Origin: Gimesia aquarii
GTDB lineage: Bacteria > Planctomycetota > Planctomycetia > Planctomycetales > Planctomycetaceae
DNA length: 64,000 bases
NCBI RefSeq assembly: GCF_007748175.1
Contig: NZ_CP037422.1
Span: 1,466,528-1,530,527, forward strand
Direction: 5' to 3'
The position numbers and the translations under genes are program-made. The notes under the pieces were generated by a model that worked only from the letters and a program-made list of their open reading frames with translations, had not been told where the DNA came from and ran no database searches. Positions 20,401-32,400 of the stretch are shown here, piece by piece; within the stretch, counting starts at the first letter, position 1, and the number at the start of each line of letters is the position of its first letter.

Positions 20401-23400
20401 GAACATTTACTCTTGACTTCCGCAATAGTACTACGGGGCCCGTGACGCTCCCACATAATGCTACCGCAGCCGAAGTGCAAGCCGCGTTGGAAAGCCTGGA
20501 TGAGATTAATGTTGGTGATGTGTCTGTCACAGGCTCTGTCGCTACTGGTGGTTTTGATGTAGAGTTCATTGGAACCTTTCGGGCCGACTCACCTGGCGAT
20601 CTGATTGTGATTGACGACACAGGGATTTTGATTGTTGTTCCTACGGTGACGACGGTTACTGAAGGCACGACTCAGAATGAAGTACAGGAAGTAGTGATTA
20701 ATGGGGCACCAACTGGTGGAGATTTTACTTTAACTTTTGATGGTGCTACGACTGGGCCGATTGCCTTTAATGCAGACGCAGCAGCGATTATTGCTGCTTT
20801 ACAAGCACTGAGTACAATCGCTCCGGGAGAAGTGATGGTGCGTGGTGATGCCGTTAATGGATTCGAAATTGAATTTGTCGGCTCATTTACATCAGTCAAC
20901 ACCCCTCAGATTACCGCTGATGCAACTGGCTTAACGGGAGGGACAACTCCCTCAATTACGACAAAGACAACTTCTGTTGGTGGGTTTTTAAGAGGAATTC
21001 GAGGCAATACCATCACTGGTAACTCGGGTGCGGGTGTGGAAATTGATCTGGCGATGTTTACTTCCTTCTATGGAGATATCTCTGGTAATACGATCAGTTC
21101 CAATGAAGCAGTCGGTGTGAAATTAACTGCCGCCGATACTACAATTCTGCATAGCATCGATTTCAGCCTGTCCGTCGATGGGAATACTATGAATGACAAC
21201 CGCGGTGCAGGTATCGTGGTCTTTCTACAAGATACAGCAACCGGTGATGTCAGTATCACTAATAATACAATTACTGAATCACGCAATGACAATGATACTA
21301 CCACTCCCTTTGCCGGGGCTGCCATCTATGTTCATTTGTTAGGTACGGATGTCAGTTTTGAAGCATTCAGCCAACTACGTGATCTGACAATTGATGGTAA
21401 CTTCATTGGAACCGATGCAGCCAACACTGGTGGCCTGGGGAATGTTCAAAATGGTATAACAATCCATATTGAAGAATCGACGATTATTGATCGAACTCAA
21501 ATCTCCAATAATGTGATTTCGAATAACAGCGGTGATGGTATCTTCTTCCATCGTGAAGATGATGCACGCGTAGGACGGGCCATTGTTGATCCAATTGTGG
21601 GTGAAGAACGTGCTGTAATGATTTATAGCAATACAATTTCAGGTAACAGCGATGGTATTGATATTCTCGCACAAAATGGTTCTCTCACAACGACTGATTT
21701 CGAAATTAAAGACAACATTATCTCTAGTAACATACGGGATGGTATCAGTCTCCATGCAGAAGCAGATGCGACGATTTTTGCTGATATTATTCATAACCAG
21801 ATTACTTTAAATTCACTGAATGGTGTTGAATCAACAACACGGACGACAAGTTACTTTGGTACTGACCGTCGTGATGTCGCTGGAACCTGGATCCAAAACG
21901 ATATCAGTAACAATACTCAACATGGAGTCCGAATTTCCGGACGAATTGGAAATCGTGTTGAGACTGTAAATGATGTCCCGATCAATCCCCACTTTTTGTT
22001 CATTGGTCTGAATGGAGTCGATCCTGTAACAGGCATGAATCGTGGGAACGTGATTGAAGGCAACGGCCTCGATGGAATTCAAATCGCAGCACATCTAGAT
22101 CGTGTGCAAGGTAATGTAAAAATTGCCAATAACTCGATTCTTTCTAATGCGACTGGGGGGATAGAGCTTTTAGGTGAAAGTCTTTCCTCATCCATTGATA
22201 ATAACCTGATTGCTTTTAACAACGGCAAAGGTGTTGATATCAACTCAAACGGCCAAACGGTATTCTTACGCGATAATATCATCACAGAAAATACATTGGA
22301 TGGACTGGAGTTTCTTAACGCGGTTTTCATAACTCATAGTGAAAACAATATAACCACATCTCGTGGAATTGGTGGCGCAATTTCGAGTTTAACTGCTATC
22401 GGAAACTTTATTGATAACAACGGTGGTCGTGGTGTCGATCTGCAAACTGAAGAAAATGCGAATTCTGATTTTATATTTGGTGATGGTACAGAAAAAGGGG
22501 CCAACCGAATCGTATCGAATGCCCTGGAAGGATTCTATGTTGTGACCACGGCTTCTCGCGGTCAAAACCAGGATGCCGATAGTACGGCTGCCTTGGATGC
22601 GACGGGAAGTGTGAACGGTACAACTACAGATATGGTTCTTCAATTAGACACAAACTTTATCCAGGATAATGGAGTCAATAGTAACTTCACTACTACTGGT
22701 TTAATCTTAAGAATTGGTACTGCGGCTTCTAGTACAAGTTTCACAAGTCAAACTCCTGGATCAACAGCTAGCGTGGGAGATGAAGACAGTAGTAACTTTG
22801 GTAATGGTCGTTCGAATGTCTCGATCACAAACAACGAATTTGAAGGAAACTTTGGTGAAGATTTTTATGTGGAATCTTTTACCTCAACAGTTGACCCACC
22901 AACAACGGCCAGCAACTGGGATATTGCTAACAACCCACAATTTCGTGTGACAGGTGGCTACCGACGTGATCCATTAGCTCGTTTAAATTTGGTGTTCGAG
23001 GGGAACACCGGAAATGGTTTGAATGTGACCAATGTGGGTGCGTTCTACAACAACGCAGAGCCGGTATTTAAGTCTCGACTTAACAATGGTGCTCCAGCTC
23101 CCAACCCGGATGGTCCATTTAGTTCTGCTACACGACGTCGAAACGCGCAGCGTGTTGCTTCTAGAACGAATTTGGCACCATTTTCTGCACCCAATCCAGC
23201 TCCCACCGCTGTGGGAACGGTAGCAGATGCGTTCCTCTTATTTCCGGGAGGACCCATCAATATTACCACAACAACCGCACATGGTCTGACCTCCGGGGCG
23301 ACTGTTGAAATTACAGACGTCTTTTCGGATGAACTTGGGTTCTTTAATAATAGTCTGAGTGCAGCAAATGGTGTGTTTGTGATTGATGTGATTGATGCAC

Positions 23401-26400
23401 TCAACTTCTCATTGAGAAGTACGGAAGGAGCTGTACTCGGTAACGTATTCCAGAACTTCGGAACCTGGTCGTCTAATGATAATGGAGCCTTCCTTTATGA
23501 TGGAATGGGAGTGAGTACATTCAGGATTGCTCAAGGCTTTGATGGCGTAGATGGTTCGGGCATTGGTAGTGGTGGTTTTCAGCAAGGTGACTCGTTTTTG
23601 TTTGAAGCAAATCGTCCGGGAACGATCTTTGGTGAACTCAACTTTGACTGGGATATTTGGACTCCTGATGCTGATACTTTCTTGGCCCCCGTCACCAGTA
23701 CTTTCCTCACTGCAGATATCTCGGTAGCAGTTCCTGATCCAACTTCTGGAGCGATTACCGACCCCTTGATCATTTCATTTACAGAAGATGTGAACGGTGT
23801 CGATATCTCTGATTTCGTATTGTTGCGAAATAATGTTGTCGTTGCATTAAACGCTGGTATGCTCACTCAGATTGATGCTCGAACATTTGAGTTGGATTTG
23901 AGTTCTGTCACTGGTATCGAAGGGGAATATGATTTACGTCTGCTTACAGATGGTTCTATTTCCGATGCGAAGTATGTCGATCCCTTTTCACCGTTGTTTG
24001 GAAATATTCCTTCCAATTTCCTGTCATTCGGTGATGTTGAGCGATTCATTGTCGATACGACTGATCCAGTAGCAGATATTGTCGATGTCTCACCTGATCC
24101 TCGTAGTGATGCAGCCGGTGAAGTGGTTGTGAACTTTACCGAAGATGTGACGGGTGTTGATCTCAGTGATTTTTCAATCAGCATCGATGGCGGACCTGTG
24201 GTCCTTTTATCAACAACGCCTGCCACCTTGAGACAAGTCACTGGTAGTCAGTTTGTGCTTGATCTCAGTAAAGTGACGAGCTTGTCGGGTGACTACACTT
24301 TGACCTTGAATGCCGCCGGTTCTTCTATTACTGACTTAGCTGGAAATGCATTGGCAGCCGATGCCGTTGACATGTGGGTTAATGACACATTAGCTCCGAT
24401 TGCACAATTTGAAAATGTGACAGATCCTGTGCCTTCTGGCACTGATCCCACGTTTACTGTCGTATTGAATTTCTCTGAAAATGTAACAGGTTTGGCGCTT
24501 TCTGATTTCACTCTCAATGATGGTAGCGGTCCTGTGAACCTTTCTACAACGACTGCGGTGATTAACCAAATTACGCCTGCTCGATACGAAATTGTGTTGG
24601 GAACTCTGGCTGATGCGAATGCGATTTACACTATTACCTATAACGCTGGTGGATCTGCTGTGCAGGATGCTTCTGGTAACGATGTGGCCGGGTCCACTTC
24701 TGAATCCTGGCAAAAGGGAACCGAAGTCATAGCACCAACCGCAGGGATCCAAGATATTACGCCTGACCCTCGTCCCTCTGGGGATGCAGTAGGGATCGTG
24801 ACAATCAATTTCTCCGAAGAGGTCACAGGTGTCGATATTACCGATTTTGAATTATTGTTTGATGACGGTAGTGGTCAGACTAGTGTGGCGATAGGAGCCT
24901 TACTTGTTACATCACTGAATGCATCCACTTATCAGATCGATCTTAGTACGGTGACGGGAATTGATGGCGACTATACGCTGAACTTACTGGCGGATGGATC
25001 GATTCAGGACCTTGCCGGGAATACATTTGCGACTCCTACTTCTGATAGTTGGCGAACAGGCGGTTCAGGCCCTGTGGCAACGATTGAAGACCTACCGGAT
25101 GTTTTACTAACTAATGCCGGTGTTGTGAATGTGACGTTCAATCAGGCTGTGACTGGTGTCGACATTACCGATTTCCGACTGACACTCAATGGTCAGGATG
25201 TCTCATTGGCCGGTCTGACTGTAAATCCTATTAGTGGAACAGAATACTCTATCGATTTAAGTTCTGTCACGAATGTGTTTGGAAACTATGAGCTGACTCT
25301 GGTTGCAGCAGGATCAAATATTCGAAATATTTCAAGCGATCCTGTGTTGAATAATTCCTCTGAATCGTGGGTGACCAGCTCAACCATTGATTTGAATTTA
25401 CCATCACCTGTATTGACAGATGGCGTCGATTCTGTTGCCGGTGATGGAGTCATTGGAAACGGGACTGCGGGAACGCAAACGCTACGTGCCGCAATCCAGG
25501 AAGCCAACGCACTGGCTGGCTCCAATACTATTGAATTGGCCGCAGGAACTTATGTTTTAAGTATTGCTGGTATTGATGAAGATGTGTCGGCAACAGGTGA
25601 CTTGGATATTCGTGATAATCTGACAATTCGTGGTCAGGGCGTTGCCGTATATGATGTTGATGGCAACCTGATCAGTGGTACGGTTATTGATGCTGGTGCG
25701 CTAGATCGAATCTTTCAGGTCTTTGCTGGAGTGACTTTGAATCTGGAAAATCTGACCATTACCAACGGGGCCTTGACTGGTAGTGCAGATGGTGCTGGGA
25801 TTCGTAACAGTGGTACGACTACTTTGACAAATGTGGAAGTGACTGGAAATGTAGCCGAAGACAGTGCCGGTGGTCTAAATAACACCGGATTGATGATCAT
25901 TGTTGATAGTACTATTTCAAATAACACAGCCGGTGGAAGTGGTGGTGGTATTCGAAATACCGGAACATTACAAGTCTCGCGAAGTACAATTAGTGGTAAC
26001 TCCACTGAACGAGATGGCGGTGCAATTTTCAATGCGGGAGTTGGCATTGTCACATTAGATAATTCCACATTCTCGGGTAACCTTTCTGATCGCAGTGGTG
26101 GTGCAATCAGAAATACAGCTACGCTGAATGCGACAAATAATACGTTTACGCTCAATGGTGCGGGAACAGATGGAGGCGCAATTTCCAATACTGGTACTTC
26201 CACTCTTCAGAATAACCTGATCATTGGAAATACAGGAGCAGTCGGTGCTGAACTGCAAGGAGACTATGTGAGCCTGGGTGGTAACTTAACGGGGCTACTT
26301 GGAACGGCAACCGGGTTTGGAGCATTTGACATTGTGGATGTATTAGATCCAACGACAGTGCTCGATTCGACATTAGCAGATAATGGTGGTCCTACGCTTA

Positions 26401-29400
26401 CTCACGCTTTGATCCTGGGAAGTATTGCCATTGATGCGGGTGCCGTCGATACCACCAATGTCGCTGCTTTAGAACAGCGAGGAACATCACGAATTCTGGG
26501 AACTAATGTTGATATAGGAGCTGTGGAATTTGGTACCTTCTTTGTGAACAGTTTTCTGGATACGGTTGATGAGACTCCTGGAGATGGAATTGCCGCTGAT
26601 GTCGATGGAAATCTCACTTTGCGTGCTGCGATCATGGAAGCCAACGCGTTGACCGGTGATTCTTTGATTGTATTGGAATCAGGAACATATTATCTGAATA
26701 TCCTCAACATGGAAGGTCTTCCATTAGATGACGCCGCAACTGGCGATTTAGATATCACAGATACAACAGGAAGTCTGAGAATCGTAGGTGCCGGTAACGG
26801 CCAAACGATCATTAGTGCTGCTCAGGATCCTTCTGACGTTGACGCCATCAGTGGTCTCGATGACCGTGTATTTGACGTACTTTCCGGTGCTGATTTAACT
26901 CTCGATTCATTAACTGTGACAGGCGGGACTGCCATCAATGGCAGTGGTGGTGGCATCCGTAACATTGGTACTGTTTCGCTATTGAATGCTGCTGTAGATG
27001 GTAATACAGCCGATGTTAATGGTGGGGGGATTCTTAATGGGCTGCTTGATCAGCAAGGAACTTTAAATCTGACAAATAGTTTCGTTTCAAATAATAGTGC
27101 TGTAGATGGTGCTGGTATCTTCAACAATGATCAGTCTCAAGTGACAATTATTGATTCTGAAGTGACGAATAATACGGCATCCAATGATGGCGGTGGTATC
27201 TTCAACGATCTCCAAGCCACGATTGATATTACCAGAAGTACGATTTCTGGTAATACTGCTACACTGGACGGAGGCGGGATTTATAATAACGATTTAGCGA
27301 ACCTGACACTCAATGACAGTAAAGTAAATAATAATACAGCAGATCAAGGTGCCGGTCTCTTTAATGAAGAAGCTGCTTCTCTAACAGTAAATCGCACTAC
27401 TGTTTCAGGTAATAATGCATTACTCCATGGTGGCGGAATTTATAACGATGAAGGTGTTGTCACGCTGAGTGATGTTTCTATCTTAACGAATACGGCCAAT
27501 AGTGACGGTGGTGGTTTTTATAATGCTTCTGCCGGAGATGTGACGATTTCAAATAGTTTCTTTGACGATAACACCGCCAATCGTGATGGTGGTGCCATCG
27601 CCAACTTTGGAGTCAGCCTCTCAATTACTGGGACGACGATCAGAGATAGCGAAGCCTTGAGGAATGGTGGAGGTCTCTTCAATGATCAAGAAGAAGGAAC
27701 TGTTTCGCTGGTCTCAACTACGTTGATTAACAACGAAGCAGTAGCCGGTGGGGGGATTTATAACCAGGAACTGGGGAACATTACTCTCGATCTTTCCAAT
27801 GTGATGCATAACCTGTCAAGTACTAATGGTGCTGGAATCTTTAATACTGCTGACGCCACGCTTACAGTTCAACGAACGACGATTGATGGTAATGTTGCTG
27901 CGAATGACGGAGCGGGGATTTATAATGAAGAAAATGCGCAATTGAATTTATTCAGTAGCACTGTATCAAATAATATAGCTACCCGTTTCGGTGGCGGAGT
28001 TTACAATAACTCAATCACATTAGCGGACATTGTGAACGCCACAATTTCAGGAAACGAGGCTTCGAGTGGTGGTGGAATTTATAATGACGAAGAAGGTAGC
28101 ATGGAAGTTACGAATGCCACCATCTTTAATAATTCTGCCATCACCGGAGGCGGTATTCTGAATGCAACTGATGGTTTTGTCAGCGTTGCAAATACAATCG
28201 TTGCCGGTAATTTCAGTGTTTCTCCCGGACCCGACGTCAGTGGAGACTTTGTTTCTCGTGGAAATAACCTGATTGGTGTCGAAGGGATTTCTACCGGCTT
28301 TACGGATGGAGTCAATGGAGACCAGGTGGGATCGTTTGCGACACCCGTCAGCCCAGGTTTAGGAGGATTGCAAGATAACGGTGGTGCTACTTTCACGCAT
28401 GAGCTTTTAGGTGGTAGTTTAGCACGTGATGCAGGGAATAATTTCTTCGCACCAACAGACGACCAACGTGGATTCGCTCGTTTGTTTGACGGTGATGGAA
28501 ATGGTTCTTTGATCGTCGACATCGGAGCTTTTGAATCTGGTTATATTGTGACTGCCTTTGGTGATTCTGTTGATGCTGATCCTGGTGATGGAGTGAGTGT
28601 TGATATCAATGGGCAAAGCACGTTACGGGCAGCGATTAACGAAGCAAATGCCCGTTCCGGAGCAGATACGATTCTATTGGGGGCGGGGGTTTATACTCTC
28701 TCCCTGTTTGGTCAAGGCGAAGACAATGGGCTTTGGGGTGATCTGGATATTACAGATGACTTAACAATTATCGGTGCTGGATCAGGCAGAACGATTATCG
28801 ATGCCGATTTTCTGGATCGTATTTTCCATATCCTAACTGGAATTAATGTTTCTATTCGTGGTGTGACTCTCGTCAATGGTGATGTGACTCGTGTCGAAGA
28901 TGGTGGTGCAATTCTCAACTATGGTAATTTGACTCTGGAAGATGTTGAAATCAGAAATAGTCTGGCAAATCGTGGTGGTGCACTTTTCAACAATGGTGTT
29001 GTCACGATTACCGAGAGTGAATTCATACAGAATACTGCGATTGCCGGTGGTGGTGCGATCTTCAATACGAATGGTGGAACGGTTACTCTCACCATGAGTA
29101 ACATTTCAAATAATAATGCTGAAAATGGTGGTGCTATTTATAATACGCTCACCGGAACTTTGGAAATCATCGATACTACCCTCGACAGTAACACAGCAAC
29201 GATAGCTGGTGGAGCGATCTACAATTCTTCTGAACTCACTGTAGGAAATGGTGAAGGTGGAGATGACAGCGGAGACCCCCCACCGCCACCACCACCACCA
29301 CCAGTACCTGAATTTACCATCGATGTTGTCTTTACTGACTCGAGTTTATCAGCCAGTCAGCAGGCAATTTTCCAGCAGGCAGCTGACCGTTGGAGCGAGA

Positions 29401-32400
29401 TTATTATCGCCGATGTTCCCGATGTGGTTATTGCTGGAATCGGTCTTGTGGATGATCTACGTATTGAAGCAACTGCTCCGTTTATTGACGGTGTTGGAGG
29501 AATTCTTGGGTCGGCTGGTCCTCGAGCACTTCGCACTGGGTCATTTATTCCGGCGACGGGAGTCATGCGTTTTGATAGTGCTGATTTGGCAAATTTGGAA
29601 GCCAGTGGCCAGCTAATAGATGTGATTCTGCACGAAATGGGACATGTACTTGGTATCGGAACGATCTGGGAAAGGCTGGGCTTAGTCATTGACTTGGATA
29701 CTCAGGATCCACGGTTCGTGGGTACGGAAGCAATCACTCAATACAACGCGTTACTGGGACGTAATGTGGTTGATATTCCTGTTGCAAATACAGGTGGGCC
29801 TGGCACGTTTGGTTCCCACTGGCGTGAATCCGATTTGACTAATGAATTGATGACCGGATTCCTCAATTCTGGTGTGGCAAATCCGATCAGTACGATTACG
29901 ATTGGAAGTCTGGCAGATCTAGGATACGTTGTCGATCTAAATGCCGCTGATACTTTCCCTCTCCAGGCACCTGCCGTAAATCTTATTCCACTCGGCGAAA
30001 TGCTGGATGTTGATCCTTTCATTGTCTTGGACGAAAGTGCTTTTGTTTCTGTTGAAGCAGGTGCTGGAACCGTTACGATTGCCAACAGTACCGTTTCCAA
30101 CAACTTTGCAGGGACGCGTGGCGGTGGTTTACTTAACGAAGATCCCATGAGTATTTCGAATGTGACCTTCTCTGGTAACGAAGCTGGAAAAGAAGGGGGA
30201 GCGATTCACAATACTGGTGAATTAACCATCAATAACACGACGATCTATGATAACTTCACTGAAGGGTCAGGTGGTGGTATTTATTCTGTGGCCGACACTG
30301 CCACCGTGAATGTTAAGAATACGATCGTTGGAGGAAATAACGCATTCGTTAGTGGTTCTGACGTTCAAGGTACTTTCAACTCACAAGGTAATAACCTGAT
30401 TGGAACTAATGGTTCATCGACTGGTTTTATTGATGGATTTAATAATGATATTGTCGGGTCCGAAGCGCAACGCATTGATCCCGCCTTAAGCCCACTTCAG
30501 GATAACGGCGGACCTACTTTGACTCATGCATTATTAGTCGGAAGTCTGGCAATTGACGCCGGTGATAATACGGATGGTGTTGTTACCGATCAACGTGGGG
30601 CTGCGCGACCTACAGATACAACAAGTGACATTGGTGCTTTCGAAATTGTAACACCATCAATTAGCATTGCGGATATCAGTCAGGTTGAAACCAACTCTGG
30701 TACAACTGTCTTCGAAATTCTGGTTTCATTGTCAAATGTGAATGTCGATGAGGTTACCGTTGATTTCGAAACTTCAAATGGTTCGGCTATCGCGGGCATT
30801 GACTATGAATTCACTACGGGAACTGTGACGTTCTCTCCTGGAGAAACAACACAGATCATCGAAGTGATCGTAAACGGAGATACGCTTGTTGAGGATAATG
30901 AGACATTCTTCGTCAATCTGTTTGACGCCGTCGGGGCGCTGATTGTCGATAATCAGTCTCTGGGAACAATTCTGAATGATGAAGCTGAGATTTCTATCAG
31001 CGATGTGACCAAATTGGAAGGCCCTGTTGGAACGACAGCCAATTTCGATTTTACTGTCTCATTGGCTTATCCTGTTGCGGGAATCGTGACTGTTGATCTT
31101 CGAACTTTGGATGGTTCTGCTACATTGGCTGATTCTGATTATAGCGAATTACCATTACAAACAATTACTTTTAATCCGGGTGAAACCAGTAAAACGGTAA
31201 CCGTTGTAGTCAATGGTGATTCAAATATTGAGGGTGATGAGACCTTCCAGGTCGAGTTGTCAAATGCCACAAATACGGTTGGTGATGCGACGATATTAAC
31301 TCCCACAGGAACGGGCACGATTGAAAATGATGATAAAGCGTTACTTTCGATCAGTGATGTGACATTAACCGAAGACTTTGGTGGTGCAACCACAAGCTTC
31401 AACTTTACGGTATCTTTGTCTCAGGGAACTAGTTCTACTGTTACAGTCGATGTTGCGACAATGGATGGTACGGCAACCGTATTAGGGAATGACTATCTGG
31501 CTGCTTCTCAAACTTTAACGTTTAATCCTTTTGTTACCGAGCAAACATTTACTGTTACTGTTAATTCAGATGCGTTAACAGGTGAGGGGAATGAAACATT
31601 CTTTGTGAATCTTTCTAGCGCCGTCAACGCAAATATTGCCGATGGCCAGGGACTAGGGACCATCGTAGAAGATGGGATTGTCGTCACTACATTTGATGAT
31701 ATTGTAGACTCTTCTGATCCTTTCACTTCATTACGTGAAGCAATTACTGAAGCAAATAACACACCAGGAACTGATAATATCATTCTGTTACCAGGGACTT
31801 ATGATATCTCAATCGTAGGAGTGGGAGAAGATGGTAACGCCACAGGTGACTTTGATATTCTTGATGATGTCAACATTTTTGGCCAAGGCTCGAACTCAAC
31901 CATCATCGATGCCAATGGATTGGATCGAATCTTCCATACCGACTTCGGAGTTGAGCTGAATCTTTCGAATATGCAGTTGATTAACGGCGATGCTGATAAT
32001 GGTGGTGCGTTATTTGCGCAAGGACCAACAACAATCAATCAGTTGATCTTCAGAGACAATAATTCTGACTTCCTGGGTGGTGCGATTGTCAGTGGAGACC
32101 AAATCGATATTTCAGATACTCAGTTCTTAAACAACCATGCTGGTTTCCAGGGTGGGGCCATCTATCAATTCCAGGATACCGCTACGATATCTCGTTCCAT
32201 ATTTACGGATAATACATCAGATGGACGTGCCGGGGCAGTGTATGTAGCCAGCGGTGCAACCTTGGATGTTTCAGCGTCATTATTCAACCAGAACGACGCT
32301 GGTAGCCGTGGTGGAGCCGTTTATAACGAGGGAATTACGACGTTAACAAATACAACATTCTCAGCAAATCATTCAGGATCTCGCGGTGGTGCGATCTTTA

